Source of the DNA: Heterocephalus glaber | Taxonomy: Eukaryota; Chordata; Mammalia; Rodentia; Bathyergidae | Length of the DNA: 64,000 bases | Direction of reading: 5' to 3' | Assembly (NCBI RefSeq): GCF_000247695.1 | Contig: NW_004624751.1 | Coordinates: 18,896,538 to 18,960,537, forward strand | In this document: positions 8,812 through 21,040 of the stretch, in pieces | Position numbering within the stretch: position 1 is the stretch's first letter | Layout: each line of letters starts with the position of its first letter | Notes under the pieces: generated by a model | The model's input: the letters and a program-made list of their open reading frames with translations, nothing else | What the model was told of the DNA's origin: nothing | Database searches by the model: none | Program-made: the position numbers and the translations under genes

Positions 8812-10530
8812 TTTTTTTAGGGGGATTTTTCATTTATTTCAATAATAAATGAAATACTCAGGAATTAACCTAACCAAAAAAGTGAAAGACCTCTACAATG
8901 AAAACTATACTACTCTGAAAAGGGATATTGAAGAGGACATCACAAAATGGAAAGATAGCCCCTGTTCCAGGATAGATAGAACAAATATGGGCAAAATGAC
9001 CAAATTTCCAAAATTGTTATATAGATTTAATACAGTCCCAATGAAAATACCAATAACACTCCTTACATAACTGGAGAAAGTAATCCTCAAATTCATATGG
9101 AACCAGAAGAGATCTAGAATACCAAAAGCAATTCTGGAGAACAAGGGCAAGGGAGGGGGCATCAAAATGCTGGACTTCAAGTTATAATACAAAGCTACAG
9201 TGATAAAAACAGCATGGTATTGGCAAAAGTCAGACTTGTGGATCAATGGAAGAGAAATGGAAGCTATAGAAACAACTAGAGCCACATTCATATATGTTAC
9301 CTTTGACAAAGGTGCCAAATTCCTACATTGGAGGAAAGATAGCCTCTCTAACAAATAGTACTGAGAAAACTAGCTATCCACATGCCAAAGGTTAAACCTA
9401 GATGGATGTCTCTCACCCTGCACTAAACCAAAATCAAAATGGATCAAAGATCTAAACATTCGAACAAAAACATTTAATCTGCTGGAAGACAAAACAAGTA
9501 AAACTCTTGAAGACAAATGGGTAGGCAAAGACTTTCTGGATGAAATGCTGGTTGCACAAGAAATGATACCATGAATCAACAAATGGCATTACATCAAATT
9601 AGAAAGCTTTCACACAGCAAAGGAGACCATGAACAAAGTGAAAAAACAACCTACAGAATGGGAAAAAAAATTTACCAGCTACTCTTTAGACAGAGGACTA
9701 ATACCTAAAATATAAAAAAAACTAAAACAATTGTGCTCTCCAAATTTAAAGACCCAATTTTAAAATGGCACCTGAAATGAATAGACATTTCTGAGATGAG
9801 GAAATGCAAATGGTATATAAGTACATGAAAAAATGTTCAACTTCCCTGGCCATTCAAGAAATTCATATTAGGGATGAAGATTTAGCTTAGTGGTTCTACC
9901 GCCTGCTTCACAAGTGCAAGGTACGACTTCAATCTCCAGTACCAAAAAAAAAAAAAGAAAGAAAGAAAGAAATGCATATTAAAACAATAGTGAGATCCCA
10001 TCTCACTCCAGAAAGAATGGCAACAATCAAGAATTCAACCAATAACCAAATGTTGGTGAGTCTGTAAGGAGGAAAGAACCCTTTTTCATTTTTGGTGGGA
10101 GTTTAAACTGATAAACCACTATGGAAATCAGTTTAAAGATTCTTCAAAATATTAAAAATAGAAATTCCATTTGACCCATATACTCCCTTTCTAGGTATCT
10201 TCACAAAAGAGTTAAAGACATCATACCACAGTGATATGTGGATACCCATATTTATAGTGGTGCATTTCAGAATAGCTAAATCGTGGAAACAGCCTATATA
10301 TTTATCCACAGATGAATGTATATAAACTGTGGCCTTAATACACAACAGAGTACTATTCTTCCATAAAGAAAGATAAAGGTGAGTCATTTATAGGAAAATG
10401 GATGTACTTTGAGACCATAGTGTTAAGTGAATTAACTCAGACACACAAGCTTAAATATCGCATGCTTTCTCTCATATGAAAAACTCAATATATGTAAAGT
10501 ATGAAATAAAGAAATAGATCCTGCACAGCT
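8812..10530 (+). mobile_element. L1, 3' half of ORF2, sense part of the inverted copy
   Basis: Forward translation follows L1 ORF2 from just after the point where the inverted piece ends: NLTKKVKDLYNENY, then [37 protein letters not shown] and KATVIKTAWYW, with later parts near 9640 (WEKKFTS-like) and 9970-10440. Frames are broken by stops, and the longest open piece is 73 codons. L1 ORF2 is the endonuclease/reverse transcriptase of the element; this copy lacks its 5' half. Together with 3531-3673 and 8791-8811 it forms a single 5'-inverted insertion, now split by the provirus. The 3' end is not sharp. Confidence 0.88.
9871..9966 (+). mobile_element. ID-type SINE in L1
   Basis: GATTTAGCTTAGTGGTTCTACC (A box region) and GACTTCAATCTCCAGTACC (B box region) are followed by an A-rich/GAAA tail. 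Flanked by a 15-bp duplication with one mismatch (9856-9870 and 9967-9981, AAGAAAT[T/G]CATATTA), it interrupts the L1 ORF2. Confidence 0.92.
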
Positions 10531-10985
10531 AGGAAACACCCACAAGATCATAAATTTGCAGCATTATTACTTATTTTTCAATGGTATTTGTCATGACATG
10601 GTTGTGAGGTCCTTGCACACAAACTGAAAAGGTAACAGCACAAGTCTTTGTAGGGGAAGGTGCTGTGAAGTGCCAGGTCTACCTTCTGAGTCCAACTGCA
10701 CACAGTTGATCAGAAGGAAACTCAAATGTGTCAAAAGTTACCTGGCTTATGCAATGTGGTGAGAAAAACATAATGAATACCAGAAATAGTATATTAAGCT
10801 ACTTACATCTGTGTGTGTCTGTGAAAAATGATGTTCATTGGAATTAAGCAGACTTGTAAGTTTTTTAATTATTAAACTTGAATTTGTTGTCCAATTTTGA
10901 AAAATAATTTAACAAGTTAAAAGTTTTTGACATCTGTGGTATAAAATCACAAAAATATATTACATAGGGCTTTTTTTGCATTATC
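10531..10985. other. Spacer between two L1 copies, nothing recognised
   Basis: Unique-looking sequence with no long frame; the only structure is local AT-richness. Confidence 0.5.
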
Positions 10986-11990
10986 AATTATTCATTGTAA
11001 TCATTGGTACATTTTAGGTATACAATATAATGACATTCATCATTGGAAATTTGCACCTTTACATAATCTCTCTTGGTTCTTATTTTCCCCCTTCCCCTGC
11101 CCTCCCTTCAACCCCTTCATCCCTCCCTATTTACAAAGACTTTGTTTCCATTTTTCCATTTTCTCATATTAATTCCATTCCCTCCTTTCTTTTCCCCTAT
11201 CCCTCCCACTTCCCCTTCCCCTTGGCCCCTTTTCTTCCTATTTCATATTATCTATTATACCTTTTAGTCCTTATTTACACTTTCAGTTTCTCACACTAGA
11301 GAAACTATTCAGTATATGCACATGTGTGTCCTATTTACTTCACTTAAGAGTATCACCTCAATGTGTATCCATTTATCTATAAATGTCTCTAGTTCTCTAA
11401 TTTCTCATTTTTTATGGCTGAATAGTACTACATTTTATTTAAAAAAACACATTTTCTTTATCCAGTCTCCACTTGAGCATTTGGGCTTCTTCCAAGTTTT
11501 AGCTATTACACATTGTGCTGCTATGAACATGGGTGCACATATATCACTGTGGTATGATTCTTTTAATTCTTTGGGGAAGATCCCCAGCAGGGGAATAGTG
11601 GGGTCAAATGAGACTTCCAGTCCTAGTTCTTTGAGGTATCTCTATACTGATTTCCACAGTGGTCTCACCAGTTTACACTCCCACCAGCAGGGGAGCAGGG
11701 TTCCTCTTTCCTCACAACCCTGCCAGCATTTGTTATTGGTTGATTTCATGATAGCAGCCATTCTTTCTAGAGTGAAATGGAATCTCAGAGTTGTTTTCAT
11801 ATTTCTACTTCTTTGTCTGAGAAATGTCTGTACATTTCAGATGCCCGTTTTCAGATTGGGTCTTTAAATTTGGGAGGTCTGATCTTTTTAAGTTCTTTAT
11901 AGATTCGAGATAGTATACCTTTGTCTGAGGAACAGCAGGTGAAGATTTTTTCCCACATTGTCGGTTGTCTCTTCAACTATTGTCTCTTCA
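10986..11990 (-). mobile_element. 5'-truncated L1, antisense
   Basis: The minus strand gives the end of ORF2 and the 3' UTR. Near 11990 it starts in the region preceding the ORF2 C-terminus, passes W-K-S-V-type and A-K-T-W-K-K-P-K-C-type residues (around 11480), and ends in a purine-rich 3' UTR (11090-11250) with the terminal TACATTTTAGGTATACAAT seen from the other strand at about 10998-11025. The plus strand frame of 183 codons here (11316-11867) is purely antisense to ORF2. About 1 kb long. Confidence 0.88.
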
Positions 11991-12153
11991 ACTATTACAG
12001 TTTTTTCTCAGAGCATTGTTATAATTGCATGTAAAATATCACTAATATTAGAAATATAAAATATTAAAAATAAAATTTTGTCACTTGTACACATTAATTG
12101 TGTTATATATTTCATATGTACCCTAAGACATTTCCTCTTTACTTGATGTAGTA

Positions 12154-12341
12154 CAGGGAAGCCAAAAGGCCGAATATCCATGTACTAACAAAACTTCATT
12201 GATACACATTTACATACATAATATAGTCTGCAAAAATTTGTGTTAACTTCTAAAGTATATGTTTACTTATAGAGTGTCTGTGTGTGCATAAGTACATTTT
12301 AATCTATAAAAGTACACTGTGGCTTGATTTCTTTTGGCCTG
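12154..12341. mobile_element. Possible TA-flanked MITE
   Basis: CAGGGAAGCCAAAAGGCC at the left is answered by the inverse of CAGGCCAAAAGAAATCA at the right, each next to a TA dinucleotide as in Tc1/mariner-derived elements. The interior (about 190 bases) is non-coding. Imperfect terminal inverted repeats, with a 4-5 base offset, are the only evidence. Confidence 0.35.
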
Positions 12342-12344
12342 TAC

Positions 12345-15055
12345 AATTACAAGAGACTCTTCAAGTGATGGCTATTAACTTCCAGACATTTATCACTACA
12401 GGTTTAGGTAACCTTGGTCATCGAGATTGACGCACTTGAGTTTTCAATTTCTTCATGAGAGCTGGCAGTGTAGTGGGTTTTCTGCAACGTATGACATCCT
12501 GTAGGGTCCCCCATATGAGGGTATGAGGGTAACACCATCTGTTGAAAAAAAATCATACTAGTTTTTATTTTCCTGAAGTGTGTATACATTTTTGGTGGAC
12601 TCTGTTATATACATTTCTTTAACCTTCCTTATTTTTATTACATACTTTTGCAAATTCCCTAATTTCTTGCTTTTCATTATTTTTTATTCCATGTCCATAC
12701 CGTAGACAAACCTAATAGAATAAGTAACTATGAATTAATGTCCCAGATGAGTGAGATCACAGTAGTATAAAAGGATTACCTTTGTTCCAATCTCTAAGCT
12801 CTGGTATCTTTTCTGTTTGATTAGTCCTTTCTCCACAACTGTCATAATTTAAGTTAATCATCCTGAGTTGGGTGATCAGATTTTCTCTCCTATACCTTTG
12901 CAATTTGTACCAGAGAGACAGAGTTTACTTATTGTTTCTCTTTCATATTAGTTGATGTGCTCCTCAGATTTTAATGTGTGTCTGCTTGAGCAAGGAACTC
13001 AGTGAGATGCAGATTCTTAAGGATATAGAGAACCATCCTGTTTTTTTGGTAAACTCTCAACTAGCATCAGTGCTGCTTTTAACTTTACTATATCTTAAAT
13101 AACAAGTAAAGTCACTTAAATTCTATGCTGATATTCATGTCCAAGTTTCTTCCTTTCCTTTCCTTATTACTCCTCATTACGGGAAGTAGCATGCTGTCTT
13201 CATTTAACTCAGTTTTCTTCAAGTTGAACAGTTGAGATATCATGTGTGCAACAACAAATTTAATGTTGCTGTATGTGCACATTAAGACCATAGATATTAA
13301 CAATGTTTTATTAATTTTCTGTGGACATTAGCTCAATCTAAAAATTTCAATTTTTAAATAAATGAATTTCAATTTCAAAATAAATGAGTTAACAGGGAAA
13401 TTACAACCTTTGCTTTTAATGAAAGCATCTGTTTAATTGTCAACAAACAATATTATCTGTCAAATTAAGGATCTGTTAAATTAAAACATTTCTTTTCCTT
13501 TCCAACATGATTTGTTGAAAATAATCTATCTGCCTAATAATTATGCCCATCTCACTTAATGGCATCTACATGTGTAAAGTTTTTTACATTTAAATGAGCA
13601 TCAGGTAATCAAGTATGGTAGAAATGATTAAAAAGTGCATGTCATAAATCTCTACGTAGGAAAATCAAATATATGTAAAAGATATGATCGTAATGTGGAT
13701 GTCAGTGAGTTTTACCTCACTGTTTAAATTCAGGATTTAATTTTGATCCAATTTTTATTTGACTCAGAAAAATATTTATGAGATATATATTTTTTTGTTG
13801 CAAATTGTAATTAATCACTCAATGAAAAATAATTTTAAGTTGAATAATAATAAGAATAGTTTAAAATATATATATGAAACAAACATTTTTGTTTGTAGTT
13901 TAAATTTGTCAATTTAATGTTTAAATTCATCAATATATTTATAGTACATAAATTTGGGAAGTCAGCATAACAAGGAAAACAGTCTATTATAAAGTATATT
14001 TTTATAGTATTCTTGTATTCACATTCCTTGTTACAAACATTAACTGCCTTATTAATTTCAGTGTTGCATGAACTTTACAAAGTAAAGCATGAGCTTTGTA
14101 AGTCCAGTGGGTTACAGGACACAGGAAGAAATTATTACCAAATTTATTTATAGGGATGTTTCTCCTTAAATTTTAGCCTCAGTTTTGGAAGTTTAGAAAG
14201 AAATTACTGATGAAATAAATTATGAACATTTAAGAAAGATAAGCATATAAAAAGAAAAGGAAATTATCAGTCATTGATGCTAAAAATTGGGTAATATTAG
14301 ACTCAAATAATATATAAATTCTGTAAGTTTTCTAATAAAATAGCAGCTTTAGTCTGTGACTCTTTTCTAAAGCTGGAGGCATATAACCAACAATCAACCT
14401 AGAGCTACCTAAAGTTCACAAAATTTTCAGAGCAAGAAAAATCTGAAAATCCAAGAAAACTCACTAAACATCATTTGTAGACATATTATCTCTCATCAAT
14501 TAAAGTGTACTGGTTCAGCTATATCTTTGCAAAGGAAATTGTCTTCTCATATCATTGAGAAGTGACAGCAGCCATGTTTATGTTTACCCCCTGTTGCTGA
14601 TAGATGCAAAAATTCTTCAAACCAAATTCAAACAACATGAGAACTCCAAGTGATTTTTAATGATGTACATTATAGCAAACCTGATATCTAAATAACATTT
14701 GACTTGTTGTTTCTTTCATAGATTTATGTCATACATAATTATATAATTTAAATTTTTTTTCTAAAAACAAGCTTCTTTAGTGTATCTAACAAGTTTCCAG
14801 GTACACTCAGTAAATCATGATACATAATTACCCTCAGCACCTTCCTGTCATACAGAACCCGAGAGTGTAGAAAACACAAAAGGATACAACCTTATAACAT
14901 GACTAAAAATCTGTGACTGAATTCAAAATTACCACATATTTTTCAACCATTTTACAATCAATCCTTCTCTGGCATAAATCTACTCAAGTTGAAGTTTACA
15001 AACAAAAACAAAAACAGATCTAATAATATTATAAATGAAAAACATTCTAAGTACT
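12345..15055. other. AT-rich intergenic DNA, no gene seen
   Basis: Short random frames only. No clear repeat could be delimited. Confidence 0.55.
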
Positions 15056-15059
15056 TTTG

Positions 15060-15250
15060 CCATTTTTATTTAGTTTTTGATCCATTGTAATTGTATATAT
15101 TTGTGGGGCATAATGAGAGTAAATTTCTAAATGGAAATTGTTTTTTTGGATATAAAGAAACCATCAAATTACCTCAAGTTATTGTACCACCTGTGAGAAG
15201 CAAGCAAATCATTCTTGATGCTACTTTATTTTAACTCTCTACTGTTCATG
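15060..15250 (-). repeat. Old L1 3' UTR fragment (probable)
   Basis: AATTGTATATATTTGTGGGGCATAATG followed by ATCAAATTACCTCAAG resembles the antisense of the 3' UTR of older mammalian L1 (L1M) elements. It is strongly diverged and its ends are unclear. Confidence 0.4.
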
Positions 15251-16329
15251 ATTCATTAAAATATATAAATATTTCATATGAAAATTGGCATTTTAAATAT
15301 TTAATATCAGTGGAAATTTGAAATACAGATTGCATTTTAATAGAGTATTTAAAACATGTGTTCATTTAACATAACAGTTTAAAAGCCCAAACATATATTT
15401 CTTTATAGACACATGTTGACGTTAGTTTAAAATAAAGTTTGTCAAAATTTGAGCACATATTTTGCTTTAATCCAGAGGATGAAGAGCTGAGTCTAATATT
15501 TTCATTTCAGTGCTCAAACAGATTATTAAAAAGGTCAAAACAGGAGCTATCTGTTAGAGTTTCACTGCTTTTGCAAATTTACCATGATTTTTAGGGTGTC
15601 TATTCTTAATAAGAAGTGACAGCTTGGCAATGGAAGTAATTTCAACACATTTTCATGGTAACGGTTGCACATACTATTACTTGTGATCCCTGCTAGTGAT
15701 TTTAAAATATTTTATGCCAATGATTTCTTCAGCATTTGACTAAATTTCTGTCTTGGTATTTTATAAGCAATTTTTTCTTCATGTATTCACTGTATTTTTT
15801 TAAACTCATAGTAACTTAGGGATTCTTTGCACTATTAAAGACCCAAGTAAACTGCCAGAAGCTATTACTTTTCCTTTGGAAAATACTCATAGATCTATTA
15901 ATTCATTAATCAGTTTAAACAGCAAAGTTTTGAGACTGAAATGACATAACTGCTAATGCAGTCAGTATTAGAAATTAATTTTAGAAAGAGCTACAATCCC
16001 AGTACTTTATGAAGTAACATCAGAGCAAAATTCTGTCAGGGTATAAACCAATCCTGCTTATTATAGACATACTCAGTTTTCATACTTGTGTTTATTTTTC
16101 TTTGAGATTGGTAAATTATAACAAATATTCCACCTAGATTTATTGAAAATTCATGATGAAATTTTTAAATCTATATGATTTGATAGAATCCAGTCAGAGT
16201 CAAATAAATGATTTGATTCATTGAGACACAAATAAGAATTTTCTAATAAAAATTCATTACATAAGTATATTCTATAATATTCATATTGTAAATATGTACT
16301 TTCTAAAATTTCAAATTAAAATAAACATA
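15251..16329. other. Unique AT-rich sequence
   Basis: No gene. The stretch about 15500-15760 has higher sequence complexity and runs free of repeat signatures; see findings. Confidence 0.5.
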
Positions 16330-16653
16330 GATCCATACAAGAAAGAATCAGTGCTTTCCAGGAGCTACAGAAAGAAAGCAGTGTGAATGTGTGGACCAGT
16401 TTAGGACAGTAAGAATACTGTTTGCTACTGTATTAATGGATGAGTGGTATTACATATTTGTCAGAACTAATATATTTTACACAAAGGGGGGACCCTATAA
16501 AGTATCCGTATCATAATGATATGGATCAACTCTACAAATCTACCACTGTGGTAGAGGAGGCTATTCAGGTAAGAGGGGAGGAAGTATATGGAAATTCTAT
16601 TTTTCCTTTAATTTTGCCATGAACCAAAAATTGTTCTAAAAAATAAAGTTTGC

Positions 16654-16657
<4 letters not shown>
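16330..16657 (+). mobile_element. Old L1 (L1ME-like) 3' UTR
   Basis: The layout matches the 3' end of old L1ME-type elements: a tract around GTACTGTATTAATGG, a CTCTACAAAT...ACTGTGGTAGAGG block, GGAAGTATATGGAAATTCT, and the terminal ATTGTTCTAAAAAATAAAGTTTG. The A-rich tail has become a GA microsatellite. A 60-codon frame inside it is not a gene. Confidence 0.65.

Positions 16658-16712
<55 letters not shown>
16658..16712. repeat. (GA)n microsatellite
   Basis: About 27 near-perfect GA units. It sits exactly where the poly(A) tail of the preceding L1 3' end should be, so it probably grew from that tail. Confidence 0.95.
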
Positions 16713-19700
16713 AGACAAAAGTAGAGAGAAGGCTCTGGTAATAATAAGACTTGTTCAGTTAGTTAAAAACTTAAAACTTAGAATTCAGTGTTCACAAATA
16801 AATGGTTTTATACTTTGGGTAGATTTCAATCTGAATTGAAAACACAACCATAACCCAGTTATTCTTGAGTGAAGGTGCTAGTCTTGACTCCTAAGAGCTT
16901 TCTATGGGTAGCTCGAGAGCATGCTAAAAAACCACGTGTTCTGGCTTTCAGTATGCAAAATTAGTAGATAAACCATGGAATACTGAAAACCCTTCAAGAA
17001 ATCTTTCCTTCCTAGATAATATACATTTGTCTCCTACAGTTCAGCCACATTTCTTGTTTATTTTTAAGCACACAATCATTCTGGTGAGAAATGGATGCCA
17101 ATCAAAAAATTCTAATTAAAATTATTCAATTTAAATATCAATCATTGACATAGATCCATAATTTTCATTATTTTTGTAAAATACCTGGTGTTGCATTTGC
17201 ATAGTGAAAGACACTATTATCATTTTCAAATATTAAACTATTTCACCATAATCTGCAACATAAGAATCACCCAGTCTAGGGTTGAAGACTCACCAAGGAA
17301 CAGCTGAAGACCATCACTTCCTGGTACAAGATCAGAGTCCCAGATTGAAATTTTACATTTGTTGAAATTAGAAATAAAAGCTTAAATATTTTAGTCCTAA
17401 ACCATTGACATTTGTCCTTACTTTTTTTCTCTCACATATGCAAGTACACAAAGCATATTTCTTAGAGATTAATTATCCAAACTTAGGTAGTAATTGCAAT
17501 CAAAGCAATATGTTTTCACATTTAAATTATCTTAGGTTGGTGAGCTCTTTTGACTCCAAATCCAAGTGATTTAGTCACTAATGAGGATTGTTTTCTCTCT
17601 AAAGACTATAGGCTTAAATATGTCTTTTTGTAGCTGATTTTTCTCTCTGTCTTAAAGCTCATTAATTAGAAGCTGACTTTCATCCAGTGGTGGCTTTTTA
17701 ATATGCTGCATTACAAGAGCTTTCACTGCTTAGCACTAAGACATCGATGGATCCAAACAGCCTTTACTGTCTCCCAGAGAAAGCATTTCAATAGCAAAAG
17801 CAATAATGCTCTAAGCAAAGAACTAAGAGAAGAAATGAATTTGCATTTTGGGTTTCACATTCAGTTTTCATTTTTTTCCCTTTAAAAAATGTAGATACTA
17901 GTTTTGCAATTTAGAATTTTCTGAATACCATAACCATAAAACCGAGATGGTATTCTCTGAATAAACTGAACCTTTAACTTTCCTTGTTTATTTAAACCAG
18001 ACAACAATCTTTATCGAGTAATTCTTATTCCACAGACTATTACCTCCTATCCTTTACAAAGTTTATCTGAAACCTGCTTATAATATTTGGCCCTTACTTG
18101 GTACTTGCAAATAATCACATGCTTACCTTAATAGCAAACACCACTGAAACATGGATTTCCTGTCATGTTTTATTTCACTTCCAATTTTCACTCATAGGCC
18201 TGTTGTCCCGCTTTATTGGTAACAATTTAAAATATTTTTGATATATATTTTTATGTCTTTGAATAATATGAGGTACAGCTTTATGTGCACATATTTTAAA
18301 TGTTTCAAAGTGTATTATTTTAAGAATATATTCAATTTGCTGTGTGTACATTTTATCATTTCATTCCTTGAATAATCATCCTTCACTTTGAGTTGCATGT
18401 TCCTCAGTTTTGAACATAATTATTGTATCCAACTTTGTTATCATTTGCATGGACACACACATACACATAAGTACACTTTTCTCTGTGATAAGTATACACT
18501 CTCATAAAACCAAACCGTAAGAAGCACTATGAAAATTTCTCCATGGTCCAAATGTGAGAGTGAGTTTGTTGATTGCTAGTGTTCAAACTTAGGCAATTTA
18601 AGTCATGTTCTCCACAATGGCTGGGGAAATGTGCTCACATGAGTATACCTTGGACTGGTATCTACAACATTTATTGTTACATAAATTACTGTTCTTTGTC
18701 AAATTTATGATTGTCTTGAAGTATATATTTCTAATAAGTGAGCATCTCTTCATATATCTACAGAGACTTTGGGTTTCTTCTCCTTAAATCATCTGATTTT
18801 ATCATGGTTAAATTTTTCAATAACCTGTTAACTTGTAGGAATTTTTTGTGTTTTCATGATTTTAATTTTTGTCATTAAATATTTTGAATGTTTATTTCCA
18901 AAAATTATGTCTGCTTTCTTGCTCCAGGTGGTGCTCTCTTTAAAATACTCCATTATTTTCATATATTTAAAAACAAAAATTTTCACAATACATTTTTTTA
19001 AGAAACTTTTCTTCTGTCTTATATTCAAATTTTAATTTTCTAATTTTGGTTTTAATTAATCTGAAGTCTACCTTAATAAGCTGGTTTTTGTGGATTCATA
19101 CTCAGTATGAAAAATCTTGTGGCCGGTAAATTTCTTAAAGACCAATTTATAAGAACTTTTTCTCTGTTAAAGGATCTTGTAACAAACAATATAGCCAGAA
19201 CTGAGTCCCATAACTTAAGCATTAAAAGTTAGTTTAGTTTTATATACTATATATATGATAAAAATGACATATTACCCACCTAATGTGTATTTGAAATAAC
19301 TTAGAGGATAAAATATTTGAGATATATCCAGTAGGACAATATACTTTTATTTTTAAATTCCAGGACAAAATTTTATATGGCAATGACTATATTATTGATA
19401 TATGAGAATATAAGAAATCATATTTGTTAGATTTTTCTGCCCTAAACCATTTTTAAAGCTCAAGACTTTTTGGAAATCCAGAAGGGTTTGAAATATGGAG
19501 CCTCGATTATCAGACTGTAGAAAAAGATTTAGATGGGAATACTTAAAATTACATACCCACATAAACTTATCTTTGATATTCATGTATTTATACAGACATT
19601 CAATATTTTTCATTAAAAACTATAATATTTCAGGGACTTTATTGGGCACTAGGGATATAAAATTTTATTAAACAGGTATAATTTTTATCAATACAATTTA

Positions 19701-19983
19701 TTTTCTTTAGTATGAAAGAAAAACTATCATTGCATGAATACTTACTTTCTTTAAATTCTTTATAAAACTGAGCAAGGGTATATGACAATGAATTTCAAAA
19801 ATATTTCTTGGTAAATAATACCTTTATTAAATAAATAATAACCTTTATCCTATTTAAACTGTCATCTTACTGAAATGCAGAACTGTAAAAATGTTTATCT
19901 GTTAATTTTGGTAGTGCATGTGGAAAACAAATGCATCTTTTCTGTAGATTCAGTTGAAAACTTGTTAAAGAAAAATAGGTAAG
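16713..19983. other. AT-rich intergenic DNA, no gene seen
   Basis: No supported coding region. The segment 17520-17880 is of higher complexity (see findings). Frames such as 18605-18787 and 19392-19613 have no recognisable content. Confidence 0.5.
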
Positions 19984-19988
19984 GAGAC

Positions 19989-20445
19989 TGCATCTGTCAG
20001 TGCTCACTAGAGAAACAGATTGAATGAAGGATTTACAAAATAGGCTTATAGTGGGCACCAGCAGAATCATGTGTGGAAGAGTGCAAAGGGGCTGTCTGCA
20101 TACTGGAGGTACAAAGGATCCAGTTAAGATCAAAGGCCCGGAGGTTACTGTAAAGTCTATATCAGGTCAAAGGGTCTGCTGGAAGGCTGAAGGCTCTGTG
20201 CTGGAGATACCAGGAGACACCTTCCAAGGTAAAGGTGAAGGTTGGAGCTCCTCCAAAGAAATTCAGGTCTCCTTCTTTGTTTCCCTTCTGTTCCATTCAG
20301 GCAGCAAGCATATTGGTTGGTGACACTCCCACCCAGGGTAGGTCTTCGGTTTTCAGTAAATCCATTCAGCCACACCCAAAATTATGTTGATCAAATTTAG
20401 TTGGGTGCATCTTACTCAAGTTGACACAATCAGTTAACTATCACA
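19989..20445 (-). repeat. 3' LTR of the ERV-L provirus (457 bp)
   Basis: On the minus strand it begins TGTGATAGTTAAC and ends ACAGATGCA. It aligns throughout with 26556-27021; shared blocks include CAGTGCTCACTA, GAAGAGTGCAAA, GGAGACA and ATCAGTTAA. The duplicated GAGAC abuts its outer end. Confidence 0.88.
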
Positions 20446-21040
20446 ATTTACCCTTTGTCAACCTTTGTCAACCTGACCTCCAGACACATTTCTTAAACCA
20501 CAGGCTTCATGTGCTCACTTTGGGAGTACATGTAGTAAAATACAAGTTCATAATTATGCCTAACGTGTTACAACCGTCCTGCATACAAACAGAACACACT
20601 AGTGTACTCCTCAGAATAGAAGACAAGTTTTCTTTCCATGATGCTGACTCTTAACATTTCATATCTTGACCATTATAATAAAAGTTTAACAATACATTGT
20701 ACTTAAGAACCAATATTGGGCCAGGGATTTAGCTCAGTGATTCTGCCACCTGCCTCACAAGCGCAAGGTCCCAAGTTTGATTCCCAGTACAAAAACAACA
20801 ACAACAATATTAACCCAACATTATATTCACAGTAAAGGACTATTACAATTAGGAGAGGACTATTACAATAACAACTTTCATTTCTATAAGTGATCCAGGA
20901 GTAGTAGCTGGTATTTAGAACTACCTTCTCCTAATCCCATCTCTATACCCTTGTCTTTCAGCAAGCACTCAGCAAGTCTTGGTGCTTTCCTTAGTGAAGT
21001 GACCCTTATCTTCATTCCTGAGGCTTCTGGATCATTTGTC
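20446..21040. other. ERV-L 3' interior, non-coding
   Basis: Between dUTPase and the 3' LTR there is no env-like frame, as expected for ERV-L. It includes an ID SINE (listed) and a short direct repeat TTTGTCAACC (20454-20475). A purine stretch AAAGGGTAAAT on the minus strand just before the 3' LTR may be the polypurine tract. Confidence 0.55.
20718..20804 (+). mobile_element. ID-type SINE
   Basis: GGGCCAGGGATTTAGCTCAG and AAGTTTGATTCCCAGTAC followed by an (AAC)n tail. The short duplication CAATATT (20711-20717 and 20805-20811) flanks it. Confidence 0.9.

Noticed and set aside
8905..9354. 149-codon minus-strand frame
   Set aside because: Shadow of the sense L1 ORF2 sequence in the same place.
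11030..11299. Proline- and phenylalanine-rich frames
   Set aside because: Translations of the pyrimidine strand of the L1 3' UTR. The same holds at 23249-23449, 43897-44223 and 58651-58973.
11316..11867. Longest open frame (183 codons, plus strand)
   Set aside because: It is antisense to the ORF2 C-terminal part of an L1 on the minus strand; no independent coding signal.
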